NCBI GenBank assembly: GCA_002011745.1
Contig: MTOU01000035.1
Span: forward strand, 1-64,000
Length of the DNA stretch: 64,000 nucleotides
From: Nitrospirae bacterium JdFR-85
Lineage (GTDB): Bacteria > Nitrospirota > Thermodesulfovibrionia > Thermodesulfovibrionales > JdFR-85
Direction of reading: 5' to 3'
Part shown: positions 9,442-18,949 of the stretch, one piece after another
Numbering within the stretch: position 1 is the first letter of the stretch
Layout of the letters: each line of letters starts with the position of its first letter
Translations under genes and position numbers: made by a program
Notes under the pieces: generated by a model
Databases searched by the model: none
What the model was told of the DNA's origin: nothing
The model's input: only the letters and a program-made list of their open reading frames with translations

Positions 9442-10120
9442 GGAATCCCCTCATTACATTGGTCATAGAAAGCGGCTCAGGAGACGGTTCCTGAAGACAG
9501 GTGGTGAGGGCTTTGAGGACTATGAAATCATGGAGTTATTGCTTAGTTTTTGTATCCCCCGTAAGGATACAAAACCCCTTGCCAAGAGAGTACTTTCACA
9601 GTTTGGTTCTCTGCCAGGAGTCTTGGATGCCCCTTTTGAGGATTTAAAACAGATTAAAGGTCTGGGAGAGGTTAGTGCGGTACTTATAAAGGTAACGAGG
9701 CGCCTTATTGAGCTCTATCTGAAAGAAGAGATTTTCAATAAAGAAAAAAGGCTCTCGTCTCCCAAAGAGGTTGTCAGATACTGCAGGGCTTCCATGGGAG
9801 GATTAAAGGATGAGCAATTCAGGGCAATATATCTGAATTCCCAGAATCAGGTTATTCAGGAGGTGATTATACAGGAAGGCACAGTTGACCAGGCAGTGGT
9901 ATACCCGAGAAAGATTCTTGAGCATGCCCTTAAACTCAAAGCTACTGGAGTGATAATTGTCCATAATCATCCTTCAGGGACTTTACAACCTTCCAGGAGT
10001 GACATTGAACTCACAAGGAGGTTAAAGAGCACTGCTGCCGAGCTGGGTATAAGAATACTGGACCATCTGATTGTAACAAGGGTTGGATACTTCAGCTTTG
10101 TTGAGAATGCCTTATTATAG
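9431..10120 (+). CDS. radC: RadC-family JAB/MPN domain protein
   Basis: Member of the RadC (UPF0758) family, named for DNA repair though that role is disputed. The N-terminal third has helix-hairpin-helix segments (IKGLGEVSAVLIK), which suggest DNA contact. The C-terminal half has the JAMM metalloprotease-like signature HNHPSG followed by a conserved Ser and Asp (SRSDIELT), expected to bind zinc. At 229 residues it is of normal length. It overlaps the OsmC-like gene and so is probably translated with it. It converges on the phosphorylase gene with an 11-base gap and no visible terminator. Confidence 0.93.
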   Translation: MRTKESPHYIGHRKRLRRRFLKTGGEGFEDYEIMELLLSFCIPRKDTKPLAKRVLSQFGSLPGVLDAPFEDLKQIKGLGEVSAVLIKVTRRLIELYLKEEIFNKEKRLSSPKEVVRYCRASMGGLKDEQFRAIYLNSQNQVIQEVIIQEGTVDQAVVYPRKILEHALKLKATGVIIVHNHPSGTLQPSRSDIELTRRLKSTAAELGIRILDHLIVTRVGYFSFVENALL

Positions 10121-10131
10121 GGTGTCCTTTC

Positions 10132-11493
10132 TTATAAGATCACTCTTTTGATCATTTTCCTCTTTTCAGGCGGTGTTTCTCCGATCTCAAATGCTTCAAG
10201 CACAAGCTCTTTCGCCTTCTCAATATATCTGTCATTATTGTAGTGAAGCACAGCAACAATATCTCCCTTCTTCACTTCACTACCAGACTTTCTGTTCAGA
10301 ATTATACCTGCAGCATGATCAATACTGTCCTGCATACTTTGCCTGCCTGCTCCCAAAAGCATGGATGCGGTTCCTATTTTTTCTGCATCTACTCTCTGAA
10401 TATAGCCATCACCTTTTGCCTCTATCGGGAGTATATTAGAGGCAACAGGAAGAAGACCAGGGTTTATAACAACCTCTTGTTGCCCTCCCTGAGCCTCTAT
10501 CATCTCAACAAACTTTTTAAATGCTTCACCTGAATCAATGAGCCCTCGTAGCTTTGCTATCTTCTGTTGTAGAATTCCTTCATCAATGCTTGCGGTTTTA
10601 AGAAGAAATGTGCCCATCTCTTCAGATTCCTCTAGCATTTCTTCTGCAATATAGAGCATCCATCCACCCAGATATAAAACCACCTCCTCTAAATCTGGTT
10701 CTGCCCTCCCTTTGAGCATGTTTATACATTCTCTTATCTCTAAGGAATTACCCACTGCCTTGCCAAGAGGTTCATCCATGTCAGTCAGTACAGCTATGGT
10801 TTTAACACCAAAGGCATTGCCTATCTTGACCATTGTTTCTGCCAGAGCCTCTGCCTCTGCAGCAGTCTTCAGGAATGCTCCTCCCCCGGTTTTTATATCA
10901 AGCACAAGACCATTCAGCCCTTCAGAGAGCTTTTTTGACATGATGCTGGAGACAATCAGTCCTGGACTTTCTACTGTGCTTGTAGCATCTCTAAGGGAGT
11001 AGAGTCTTTTATCAAGGGGAGCGATACTGTCGGTCTGGGCAGTAATGGCAACACCAACCTCCCATAGTATATTACGGAATTCGGTTATACTTAGACCTGT
11101 ATTGAATCCAGGAATTGACTCCAGTTTATCTATTGTTCCGCCTGTGTGTCCCAGACCTCTGCCTGCTATCATGGGTACTACTGGACCAGCAGCAGCAACC
11201 AGAGGACCAAGAACAATACTCACCTTGTCACCTACTCCACCTGTAGAGTGTTTGCCTATTTTGGGAAACTCCATTTCTGTCAGGTCAAGCCTCTGCCCAG
11301 ATGAAAGCATCACCTTTGTGAGTGCATAGGTCTCTTCCTCATTTAGTCCTTTCAGGAATGCTGCCATTAAAAAGGCTGCCATCTGATAGTCCTTCATATT
11401 GTCCTTCATGTATTGATCCATTAAAAAGGTTATCTCTTCTTCCTTTAAGACCTCTCCATCACGCTTTTTCCTTATAATATCCTTAATCTCCAT
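10132..11493 (-). CDS. Pyrimidine-nucleoside (thymidine) phosphorylase
   Basis: Cleaves uridine and thymidine with phosphate to base and (deoxy)ribose-1-phosphate, for nucleoside salvage. The phosphate/substrate signature KHSTGGVGDK and the family signature AGRGLGHTGGTIDKLE are intact, and the C-terminal barrel-sandwich domain is present. At 453 residues it is slightly longer than most (about 430-440). AAGGAG lies seven bases before ATG. A TATAAT box on the minus strand (11536-11531) sits about 40 bases before the start. DeoA and Pdp cannot be separated by eye. Confidence 0.93.
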   Translation of the reverse strand: MEIKDIIRKKRDGEVLKEEEITFLMDQYMKDNMKDYQMAAFLMAAFLKGLNEEETYALTKVMLSSGQRLDLTEMEFPKIGKHSTGGVGDKVSIVLGPLVAAAGPVVPMIAGRGLGHTGGTIDKLESIPGFNTGLSITEFRNILWEVGVAITAQTDSIAPLDKRLYSLRDATSTVESPGLIVSSIMSKKLSEGLNGLVLDIKTGGGAFLKTAAEAEALAETMVKIGNAFGVKTIAVLTDMDEPLGKAVGNSLEIRECINMLKGRAEPDLEEVVLYLGGWMLYIAEEMLEESEEMGTFLLKTASIDEGILQQKIAKLRGLIDSGEAFKKFVEMIEAQGGQQEVVINPGLLPVASNILPIEAKGDGYIQRVDAEKIGTASMLLGAGRQSMQDSIDHAAGIILNRKSGSEVKKGDIVAVLHYNNDRYIEKAKELVLEAFEIGETPPEKRKMIKRVIL

Positions 11494-11790
11494 AATTCAC
11501 TCCTTAGATTCACTTAAAACTGGGTAAAGAATTATAACAGTTCTGGGATATTATTGAGTAGAGGGTGGAATTTTTAATCGATTTAAGTTGATAGGCTTAA
11601 AGAGGGAAGAATGAAATTGAGTAATGCTACAGAAAAGTACTAATCCTAACACCCAGGTGGCACTATATGAGTGATGGGATAGAGAAGGTTATTTAAATCT
11701 TATAGCTGCAGAGTTTAAAAAGCCTCGGAAGGATTTAACCTAAGGGGCTAAGTGGTTGAGAGATCAGAGAGGAGTCTCTTTTTAAAGTTA
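11494..11790. other. 297-base intergenic region between nuclease and phosphorylase genes
   Basis: No ORF with coding character is seen. On the minus strand it holds a TATAAT (11536-11531) suited to the phosphorylase gene. Around 11720-11752 is an imperfect stem: AGCCTC pairs with GGGGCT and, inside it, AGG with CCT around ATTTAA. Near 11770 the sequence AGGAGTCTCTTTTT is U-rich after a weak repeat on the plus strand. A small RNA or a decayed gene is possible, but nothing matches a family I know. Confidence 0.3.
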
Positions 11791-14625
11791 TTAAGCAGGT
11801 GCTCTCACCCAGGAGGTTCCACAGATCTCTTTATACACACAGGTGGGACAGTTCTGTCTAAGTTCTTGTGTGGGATGGAATGCCTCTCTGGGGTCTGTAA
11901 TCTCCTGAAGTATCTTCTGAATCACCTCCTCTATCATAGGAAACTCTCTCTCAATCTCCTTAAAGATGTTATATTCTATCTTTCCATCCACCTTTGCCTT
12001 ACCCAGAAGTAGGTATATCCCTGAAAGATCTGTAGGATGGTGCTTCCTTGCAAGGCTGTAAAGAAGCATATAAAAGGGGATCTGGAGTGAGCTAATATGG
12101 TTCCAGCTCTGTCTGTCCTGAGGATCAAGTTTTTTGAAATTGATCTTAAAAGCGCTCTCCTGTGAGGCAGTCTTGTAATCAATTATGAATATCCTCCCAT
12201 CCCTCAACTCCACTCTGTCAATAACCCCAGAAAGGATAAAGGGGCCGTACCTTGCTGTCAGAGGTATCTCAACATGAAGGGTTTTTATATTTCTGGTTTT
12301 TGAAAGAGGGATATAGTACTCTCTTATCAGTTCCTCCATTCTTCTCTGTACCTGTCTTTTTATCAGATACTGTCTTCCTATCAATTCTGTTCCATACTCC
12401 TTTATAAAAAACCTCTCTACAAGATCCCTCATATCTTCTACTGAAAGTGTCTTCTCTTGCAGTTCCTTGCCCACGGTTTTTATAAAGTATTCTTTAAGGA
12501 TTCGATGAATTAGGCTGCCTACCTCTGTCTTGTCTGGCTCTGCAGAGGCTTTGGCAGTTTCTCTTAAGTTAAGAATGTATTTATAGTAAAACCTTATTGG
12601 ACATCTGAGATATTCATCAAGGGAGGTGGGAGTGAATTTAAATTCAGAAAGCATTAATATAGTCTCTAATGTTTTCTCTACTGGCAAGGGTTTAGGATTC
12701 TTGAGAAGCACCTGATACTGGACAGCCTTAATAATATCATCAGCATAAAGACTAAACTTATCCTTCTGTCTTTCCCAAAGGAGTGACTCTATGAAACGGC
12801 TTCTTTCTCTTTTTTCATCTGAAACATAAAAGAGGGTTGTCTCATCTGAACTCTTGAGAAGTAGGTCAAAGTAATAAGCACTCAGTCTTTCTCTATCATG
12901 ATGGGTAGAGAGTCCGAGAAGTTCTCTTGCCTTGTCAGGTATCAATGAATCATAACTTCTTGCCTCAGGCAGTATCCCCTCATTGCAATCAAGGATAAAA
13001 ACCTTTTTAAAGGATAGATTTCTTGTCTCAAGAAATCCAAGCACCTGAAGACCTCTTAAAGGGGTTCCTTCAAAGGGTACTGTCTGGAGGGATATGTATC
13101 TTCTGAAGAATCCTGCATATCCCTCTATATGTGAAAGGACGAGTTTGCTAAACCTTGATTCCCTTATCTCATCAAAAACTCTAAGGAATGCCTCGGCAAA
13201 TGGTTGAAAATAGGGATGATGTGAGGCGGTACTGTTTTCATAAATATATATGAGCACCTCTGAAAGGCCTTTGACAAAATCTCCTACATTGGTTATGGAA
13301 GCAAATCTGCCAATGGTATGGTTATGAATATCTCTAATATGTGTAGAGAATTCTGTAGCCCTGTTCTTGAGAGTCTCGATCTTGAAAGGTAGGGCCTCTA
13401 TCTCATCAAGTCCTGCAAATGTCTTTGTCCATCTGTTAACAAGGGTGTCCTCTATTGAATGGAATATTATTCTTGTAATTTCTGCAGTCCTTCCTGTCTT
13501 CTCAGGAAAGTATATATTCTTGGTGTAAGGATGAAGGACAAATCTCAGATACTCAGGTATATATACCATTCCCTGATGCATATAATTAAGTACATCAAGC
13601 AGACAATTAAAGAATCCAAAAAGAGGAGTTCTGCTCAGGGGATAGCCCATGGAGATGTTATACTCTCTTTCGTCCATCTCTCCAAGACAGTAATGGAGCA
13701 CTGGCATCAATGTCTCAGAAGTAGGTAACACCACAGCCACAGTCTCCTTAATCTCCTTCCTTACTTTTAACTCTTTTATTATCCTGTTCAGTGCAAATAC
13801 CTGTCCGTGTGTGTCAGGAGTGCTTATAATCTGAACATCAGATAGAGTTTTTCCAGTTCCTCTCTTTTCTTCATATTCAAGAGGGAGCCATTTGAGCATC
13901 TCTCTCATTCCCTTTGCATCCTGAAATATAAATATAGCCTGCTCTGTTTCTTTCAGTGCAATGAAGAGCTTCTTTTCTGCTTCTGTTAGGGCGAAAAAGC
14001 CTCCAAAGATGATCCGGTTTATATTGTTTCCACTGAATAGCCTATCCAGATAGCTACTTATGTTTTCAGCTACAGTGCTGTAGCGGACTGCTCTTGTTGA
14101 AAGTCCTAACTCCTTGAGTTTACTATAAAAGGTGTTATAGAGTTTTGATATTCCTGTTATTCTGTCTGTTGTCTTCCTTGAGATGTTATAGTCCACATAG
14201 AGATCCACCTCTCTTACCTTGGCTGGTGGAATCTGTTCAATATAGAGTTCTTCGAGGTCTCTGAAGAGTCTTATACCCAAGCCAATAAAGCTCTCTGGTG
14301 GTTCAGAGCCTTTAAAAGTAGTTATCTGAACAGAGTTGCTTAGTCTGTAAAGTACCTCCACTGCATCAAGCACTGCTGCCTTCTTGTAATTAAGGCCGAG
14401 AATCTCTTCATAGCACCAGTCTATGAAATCATCCATTGAGAATACTCTGGGAGGTATAAAGGATTTTTTTCTTTTCCTTGCGAGATACTTTCTGAGAAAA
14501 TGGGCGGGTCTTCTTCCAGGAAAGATGATTATATTTGATGAGTAATCTCCTGAGTTATCAATCAGATGGAGTGTTATCTCTTCAATAAGATCTATGTCTG
14601 GAGAGATAAGTATCGTCTTTGACAT
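11791..14625 (-). CDS. AddB/RecB-like PD-(D/E)XK nuclease, helicase part degenerate
   Basis: A 944-residue protein resembling the AddB subunit of AddAB recombination nucleases. The C-terminus has the nuclease core GVIDRVELRDGRIFIIDYKTA, with catalytic Asp and Lys. It also has the AddB iron-sulfur cysteine pattern: one in YLRCPIRFYYKY and three in CPTCVYKEIC at the end. The N-terminus shows no Walker A motif where AddB has one (it reads IFPGRRPAHFLRKY), so ATPase activity here is unlikely. No addA lies in the window. It begins four bases after the PetD-like gene on the same strand. Expected role is double-strand break processing with a partner encoded elsewhere. Confidence 0.82.
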   Translation of the reverse strand: MSKTILISPDIDLIEEITLHLIDNSGDYSSNIIIFPGRRPAHFLRKYLARKRKKSFIPPRVFSMDDFIDWCYEEILGLNYKKAAVLDAVEVLYRLSNSVQITTFKGSEPPESFIGLGIRLFRDLEELYIEQIPPAKVREVDLYVDYNISRKTTDRITGISKLYNTFYSKLKELGLSTRAVRYSTVAENISSYLDRLFSGNNINRIIFGGFFALTEAEKKLFIALKETEQAIFIFQDAKGMREMLKWLPLEYEEKRGTGKTLSDVQIISTPDTHGQVFALNRIIKELKVRKEIKETVAVVLPTSETLMPVLHYCLGEMDEREYNISMGYPLSRTPLFGFFNCLLDVLNYMHQGMVYIPEYLRFVLHPYTKNIYFPEKTGRTAEITRIIFHSIEDTLVNRWTKTFAGLDEIEALPFKIETLKNRATEFSTHIRDIHNHTIGRFASITNVGDFVKGLSEVLIYIYENSTASHHPYFQPFAEAFLRVFDEIRESRFSKLVLSHIEGYAGFFRRYISLQTVPFEGTPLRGLQVLGFLETRNLSFKKVFILDCNEGILPEARSYDSLIPDKARELLGLSTHHDRERLSAYYFDLLLKSSDETTLFYVSDEKRERSRFIESLLWERQKDKFSLYADDIIKAVQYQVLLKNPKPLPVEKTLETILMLSEFKFTPTSLDEYLRCPIRFYYKYILNLRETAKASAEPDKTEVGSLIHRILKEYFIKTVGKELQEKTLSVEDMRDLVERFFIKEYGTELIGRQYLIKRQVQRRMEELIREYYIPLSKTRNIKTLHVEIPLTARYGPFILSGVIDRVELRDGRIFIIDYKTASQESAFKINFKKLDPQDRQSWNHISSLQIPFYMLLYSLARKHHPTDLSGIYLLLGKAKVDGKIEYNIFKEIEREFPMIEEVIQKILQEITDPREAFHPTQELRQNCPTCVYKEICGTSWVRAPA

Positions 14626-14629
14626 AGTC

Positions 14630-15001
14630 TTAGCCTTTAAGCAATGGTATTAAGGTGAGTATTACAAAAGAGAGAAGAACAGTTCCTGCTACAAGCAGTG
14701 CCTTCAGCTTTCCCCTGTTACCTCTGTCTATCCATGGAAGTATTATAAGGAGAAGTACAGCAGCAGATGGAATTATTACGGTTCCCACGAAGATAAATGG
14801 TCCATGAAAATATCTCACAAGTTGATAAAGCCAGAGGAAATACCATTCAGGTTTTGGCTGATAGGCAGCAGTGAAATCTATCTTCCTGCCGATTTCTACT
14901 GGAAAAAGGAGTGCAAGACAGAGCAGTAACTCAATTGTCAGAAAAACAACAAGGATGATCTCAAAAAGGTAATCAGGATAAAACCTTTTCTCATTCTCCA
15001 T
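14630..15001 (-). CDS. Stand-alone cytochrome b C-terminal domain (PetD/subunit IV-like)
   Basis: A 123-residue membrane protein with three hydrophobic segments (about 11-35, 68-90, 97-120). The stretch FYPDYLFEII and above all PEWYFLWLYQLVRYF match the C-terminal domain of cytochrome b, with the PEWY motif of the quinol-oxidising (Qo) site. In b6f-type complexes this domain is a separate protein, PetD. No cytochrome b6, Rieske or cytochrome c gene is next to it, so its complex must be encoded elsewhere or it is used in an unusual way. No ribosome binding site is visible. It is followed after four bases by the AddB-like gene. Confidence 0.8.
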   Translation of the reverse strand: MENEKRFYPDYLFEIILVVFLTIELLLCLALLFPVEIGRKIDFTAAYQPKPEWYFLWLYQLVRYFHGPFIFVGTVIIPSAAVLLLIILPWIDRGNRGKLKALLVAGTVLLSFVILTLIPLLKG

Positions 15002-15005
15002 TTTT

Positions 15006-15023
15006 ACACTATATCATTAGTGT
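15006..15023 (-). promoter_or_regulatory. Short inverted repeat just upstream of the PetD-like start
   Basis: ACACTA (15006-15011) and TAGTGT (15018-15023) form a perfect six-base inverted repeat with a six-base loop, ending four bases before the start codon on the minus strand, where a ribosome binding site would normally lie. It could be an operator half-pair or an mRNA hairpin. Confidence 0.35.
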
Positions 15024-15069
15024 GATTTATAATACAAGACCGACATCAATCGCAGATTTGTTTGTTTGC

Positions 15070-15122
15070 TTGACAAATTTGGCGGATTAAACTTATTATA
15101 AATCTCCTTGAAAGATTTATAA
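15070..15122 (+). promoter_or_regulatory. Promoter of the ior-paaK-liv operon with an overlapping palindromic operator
   Basis: TTGACA (15070-15075) is followed after 18 bases by TATTAT (15094-15099). A perfect ten-base inverted repeat, TTATAAATCT (15096-15105) and AGATTTATAA (15113-15122) with a seven-base spacer, covers the -10 and the expected start point. A regulator bound there would block RNA polymerase. No regulator gene is adjacent. The repeat is seen directly; its operator function is inferred. Confidence 0.55.
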
Positions 15123-15129
15123 CAGTGAT

Positions 15130-15187
15130 GGAGAAATACTCCGTGATTTGGCATACCATAAAGTAAAGATTAATTGCCTGGTATACC
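15130..15187 (+). other. Structured leader before iorA
   Basis: Between promoter and iorA the leader can form a small hairpin GGAG (15130-15133) / CTCC (15139-15142). It can also form a longer stem GGCATACCA (15150-15158) / TGGTATACC (15179-15187), eight of nine pairs, with a 20-base loop. No known riboswitch pattern is recognised and there is no run of T after the stem. Confidence 0.35.
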
Positions 15188-15220
15188 TTTACAACTCCAG
15201 GTTGAATATTAAAGGACTTT

Positions 15221-17020
15221 ATGAAAAAGAGCTCAAAATATCTTTTACTCTCTGGCAATGAGGCTATAGCACTTGGAGCATTTGAGGCTTCTGTAAAGGT
15301 CGCTTCTGCATACCCAGGAACTCCTTCCACAGAGATTTTAGAGGCCCTTTCCCAATATGAAGGAGTCTATACCGAATGGGCACCTAATGAGAAAGTGGCT
15401 ATGGAGGTGGCATTAGGAGCATCTTTTGCTGGTGTCAGGGCTATGGTATCCATGAAACATGTGGGGCTTAATGTGGCCTCTGACCCTCTTTTTACTGCTG
15501 CATATACAGGTGTGAGAGGTGGGTTGGTTGTTGTTACTGCTGATGACCCTGAGATGCACAGCTCTCAGAATGCACAGGATAATCGCAATTATTCGATTGC
15601 ATCAAAAATACCTATGCTTGAGCCTTCAGACTCACATGAGGCAAAGGAATTTACAAAGATAGCCTTCCGATTGAGTGAGAGGTTTGATACACCAGTGCTT
15701 TTAAGGACCACCACAAGGGTCTCTCATGTGAGTGGAATAGTCAGAAAGGGCAAAATAGAAGAGAGTAGAGTTGAGCCAGGGATTGTAAAGATTCCGGAGA
15801 AGTTTGTGATGCTCCCTGTGAATGCGAGGAAAAGAAGGGTGGAGCTCCACAGAAGGTTGCAGAAACTGAGAAAATATGCTGAGAGATTTCCTGAAAATAG
15901 ACTCTTCTGGGCTAATCCTGAGATAGGCGTTATCACCTCAGGGGTCTCTTATCTGTATGTGAGGGAGGCTCTGCCAGAGGTATCAGTGCTCAAGCTCGGT
16001 ATGGTCTATCCGCTTCCGGAGAGACTTATAAAGGATTTTGCCTCTAAAGTAAAGAGGCTCTATGTGGTAGAGGAACTTGACCCATTCTTAGAGCTTCAGA
16101 TAAAGGCGATGGGAGTGGAGTGTATTGGTAAGGAGGTGATCCCTGAGTATGGGGAATTGAATCCTGAGTTGGTAAGAGCCGCAATCGTTGGAAAGAAAAA
16201 GAGGAGAGTTTTCTCCTCAGTGGATATACCCAGAAGACCACCTGTTATGTGTCCTGGCTGTCCCCACAGGGGTCTTTTTTATGTTCTGTCAAAACTGAAG
16301 GTCTTTGTCTCAGGTGATATAGGGTGTTATACCCTTGCAGCCTCAAGGCCCCTTAGTGCTATGGATACCTGCGTCTGTATGGGTGCAAGTGTGGGAGGAG
16401 CACATGGGATGGAGAAGGCCCTCGGTGAAGACTCTCTTGGAAAGATAGTGGCAGTTATTGGAGACTCTACATTTGTACATTCAGGAATCACAGGGCTTAT
16501 TGATATTGTCTACAACAAGGGCTTCTCCACAGTGATTATATTAGATAACAGGACTACTGCAATGACAGGACATCAACCGAATCCTGCCAGTGGTATTACA
16601 GTAAAGGGTGAGAAGACAGAAGAGATAGACTTAGAGGCGCTCTGCAAGGCTATCGGAGTTAAACATGTCTATACAGTTAATCCCCATGACATTAATACTA
16701 CCAAGAAGATTATTGAAAAAGAGTTAAAGCGGTCTGCTCCTTCCGTGATAATAACAAAATACCCATGTGTGTTATTACCAGAGGAGAGAAGGAAGAAAAA
16801 ACCTATATACATGGTGATATCTGAAAAGTGCAAGGGTTGTAGAATCTGTCTTAAGATAGGCTGTCCTGCTATACATTGGACCGCTGGGAAAGGAAAGAGG
16901 AAAGGTAAGGCAAGGATTGATGCAATTTTATGTAATGGTTGTGGTGAGTGTGAACTTCTGTGTAAGTTTAATGCAATTGTGATAGAAGAAAATGGTGGTG
17001 AAAAGAAGAAAAAGAACTGA
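15221..17020 (+). CDS. iorA: Indolepyruvate:ferredoxin oxidoreductase, alpha subunit
   Basis: Thiamine-diphosphate enzyme that interconverts aryl pyruvates (from Trp, Phe, Tyr) and aryl-acetyl-CoA with ferredoxin. The N-terminus has the pyruvate-oxidoreductase fold (GNEAIALGAFEA, SAYPGTPSTEI). The TPP-binding half has CPGCPHRG, GDIGCYTL and the GDSTFxHSG metal motif. A C-terminal ferredoxin domain (about 528-590) has CKGCRICLKIGCP and CNGCGECELLC. Its 599 residues match the family. AAAGGA precedes ATG. It is the first gene of the operon and overlaps iorB. The direction in vivo is uncertain: amino-acid oxidation, or reductive synthesis of aryl pyruvates. Confidence 0.95.
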   Translation: MKKSSKYLLLSGNEAIALGAFEASVKVASAYPGTPSTEILEALSQYEGVYTEWAPNEKVAMEVALGASFAGVRAMVSMKHVGLNVASDPLFTAAYTGVRGGLVVVTADDPEMHSSQNAQDNRNYSIASKIPMLEPSDSHEAKEFTKIAFRLSERFDTPVLLRTTTRVSHVSGIVRKGKIEESRVEPGIVKIPEKFVMLPVNARKRRVELHRRLQKLRKYAERFPENRLFWANPEIGVITSGVSYLYVREALPEVSVLKLGMVYPLPERLIKDFASKVKRLYVVEELDPFLELQIKAMGVECIGKEVIPEYGELNPELVRAAIVGKKKRRVFSSVDIPRRPPVMCPGCPHRGLFYVLSKLKVFVSGDIGCYTLAASRPLSAMDTCVCMGASVGGAHGMEKALGEDSLGKIVAVIGDSTFVHSGITGLIDIVYNKGFSTVIILDNRTTAMTGHQPNPASGITVKGEKTEEIDLEALCKAIGVKHVYTVNPHDINTTKKIIEKELKRSAPSVIITKYPCVLLPEERRKKKPIYMVISEKCKGCRICLKIGCPAIHWTAGKGKRKGKARIDAILCNGCGECELLCKFNAIVIEENGGEKKKKN

Positions 17021-17615
17021 TTCGTCTGATGAGAAAGGTAATATTCTCTTCTGTGGTGTAGGAGGACAGGGGATACTGCTGGCGAGTGAGGTCGTGGGAT
17101 ATGCCTTGATACAGAATGGCTTTGATGTGAAGAAGTCTGAGGTGCATGGTATGGCACAGCGGGGAGGCTCTGTGGAGGCATTTCTCAGATTCGGCAAAAA
17201 AGTGTACTCTCCCTTAATAGAACCAACCACAGTAGACATTCAAGTCTCTTTTGAACTCCTTGAATCACTTAGGTACCTTCCCATGCTGGGAAAACAGAGT
17301 AGAATTATAGTTAATACCCAGAAGATTCCTCCTTTGAGTGTGAGTACAGGAATTGAAACATATCCAGATGGTATAATTGAGAGGTTGAAAGGATTTGGGT
17401 TAGAGGTATACCCTATTGATGCCTTTCAGATAAGCAAGGAGATAGGAGAAGTTAGGACAGTTAATATGGTACTTGTAGGTGCACTGTCAAATTTTCTGCC
17501 AGTTGATGAAGATGCATTCTTAGATGTAATAAAATGGAGAGTGCCTGAGAGGTTCAGAGAGGTAAATCTGGAAGCCTTTAAAAGAGGTAGAGGTCTCATA
17601 GACAATATCAAATAA
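16992..17615 (+). CDS. iorB: Indolepyruvate:ferredoxin oxidoreductase, beta (gamma-domain) subunit
   Basis: Partner of IorA and member of the 2-oxoacid:ferredoxin oxidoreductase gamma family. Typical motifs are [13 protein letters not shown] near the start and [13 protein letters not shown], which contribute to CoA binding and the subunit interface. The first 17 residues are very basic (VVKRRKR). It overlaps the iorA end by 29 bases in another frame, so translation is probably coupled. At 207 residues it is of normal size. It is followed by paaK after 19 bases. Confidence 0.94.
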   Translation: MVVKRRKRTDSSDEKGNILFCGVGGQGILLASEVVGYALIQNGFDVKKSEVHGMAQRGGSVEAFLRFGKKVYSPLIEPTTVDIQVSFELLESLRYLPMLGKQSRIIVNTQKIPPLSVSTGIETYPDGIIERLKGFGLEVYPIDAFQISKEIGEVRTVNMVLVGALSNFLPVDEDAFLDVIKWRVPERFREVNLEAFKRGRGLIDNIK

Positions 17616-17634
17616 ATTAAGGAGGTTAAAAGCC

Positions 17635-18936
17635 ATGATCTGGGATGAAGAATTTGAGACCCTTCCGAGAGAGGCACTTGAGGCAATCCAGACAAAGAGA
17701 CTCCGTACACTTGTAGAGAGGGTCTATGCATTGGTACCACCATACAGGAAGAAGATGCAGGAGGCTGGAGTAAAACCTGATGATATAAAGTCACTGGATG
17801 ATCTGAAGAGACTTCCTTTTACTACAAAGGATGATCTAAGGGATAACTATCCTTTTGGTATGTTTACTGTACCGCTGGAGAGGATTGTGCGGATTCATGC
17901 CTCTTCAGGAACCACGGGTAAGCCTACTGTTGTGGGTTATACCAAAAGGGATATAGAGACATGGGCAGAGTTAATGGCACGGACACTGTCATGTGCAGGT
18001 GTCCACAGTGGTGACGTTGTCCATAATGCCTATGGTTATGGACTCTTTACAGGAGGTCTTGGTTTCCACTATGGAGCAGAGAGAATTGGTGCGACGGTTA
18101 TACCTATCTCAGGTGGTAATACAAAACGACAGATCATGGTGATGAAGGATTTTGGCTCTACAGTGCTTACCTGTACACCCTCCTATGCATTGAATATAGC
18201 CGAAGTGATGCAGGAGATGGGTATATCTCCTTCTGACCTGAAACTGAGAGTGGGAGTCTTTGGAGCAGAGCCTTGGAGTGAGAGGATGAGGGAGGAGATA
18301 GAAAAGAAGTTGAATATAGATGCTATTGATATTTATGGATTGAGTGAGATAATAGGTCCTGGTGTTTCTGTGGAGTGTATTGAGAATAAAAAGGGACTGC
18401 ATATCTTTGAAGATCACTTCATTGCAGAGATAATAGACCCTGATACAGGTGAGGTGTTACCCTATGGTGAAAAGGGTGAGCTTGTATTCACAACCCTCAC
18501 TAAGGAGGCATTTCCTTTGATAAGATACCGAACAAGAGATATAACAAGACTGATACCTGAACCATGTGTTTGTGGAAGGACCTTCGTGAGAATGGAGAAG
18601 ATAACAGGCAGGACAGATGATATGTTAATAATAAGGGGTGTCAATGTCTTTCCTTCCCAGATTGAGCATGTATTGATGAGTATAGAGGGGGTTGAGCCTC
18701 ACTACCAGATTATAGTTGATCGTGAAGGTGCTCTTGATGTGATGGAGGTGCAGGTTGAGGTCTCTGAAAGGTTATTCTCTGATGAGATAAAGGTACTTGA
18801 AAGTCTTGCAAAGAAGATTGAGAGAGAATTGAAGGAGGCACTTTCGGTATCCTGCAGGGTTAAGCTGGTGGAGCCTAAGACAATTCAGCGCTCAGAGGGG
18901 AAAGCAAAGAGGGTTATAGACAAAAGGAAGCTTTAA
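17635..18936 (+). CDS. paaK: Phenylacetate-CoA ligase (AMP-forming)
   Basis: Activates aryl acetates to aryl-acetyl-CoA with ATP. The ANL-family core [14 protein letters not shown] binds AMP, and [10 protein letters not shown] and RYRTRDI are further family motifs. The C-terminal domain typical of PaaK is present with a terminal Lys-rich tail. Its 433 residues match the short PaaK type. AAGGAGG precedes ATG. Its place right after iorAB couples aryl-acetyl-CoA made or used by IOR to free aryl acids, in line with the aryl-acid route known from anaerobes and methanogens. The substrate could also be indoleacetate. Confidence 0.94.
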   Translation: MIWDEEFETLPREALEAIQTKRLRTLVERVYALVPPYRKKMQEAGVKPDDIKSLDDLKRLPFTTKDDLRDNYPFGMFTVPLERIVRIHASSGTTGKPTVVGYTKRDIETWAELMARTLSCAGVHSGDVVHNAYGYGLFTGGLGFHYGAERIGATVIPISGGNTKRQIMVMKDFGSTVLTCTPSYALNIAEVMQEMGISPSDLKLRVGVFGAEPWSERMREEIEKKLNIDAIDIYGLSEIIGPGVSVECIENKKGLHIFEDHFIAEIIDPDTGEVLPYGEKGELVFTTLTKEAFPLIRYRTRDITRLIPEPCVCGRTFVRMEKITGRTDDMLIIRGVNVFPSQIEHVLMSIEGVEPHYQIIVDREGALDVMEVQVEVSERLFSDEIKVLESLAKKIERELKEALSVSCRVKLVEPKTIQRSEGKAKRVIDKRKL

Positions 18937-18949
18937 TAGGAGGAAAGAG

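Noticed and set aside
11494-11790. A tRNA, riboswitch or known small RNA in the 297-base gap
   Set aside because: No cloverleaf, TPP, cobalamin, SAM or SRP-like pattern was found by eye. Only a weak stem is present, so it is described as intergenic.
15130-15187. T-box or amino-acid attenuator before iorA
   Set aside because: The T-box consensus, a leader peptide and a T-run after the stem are all missing.
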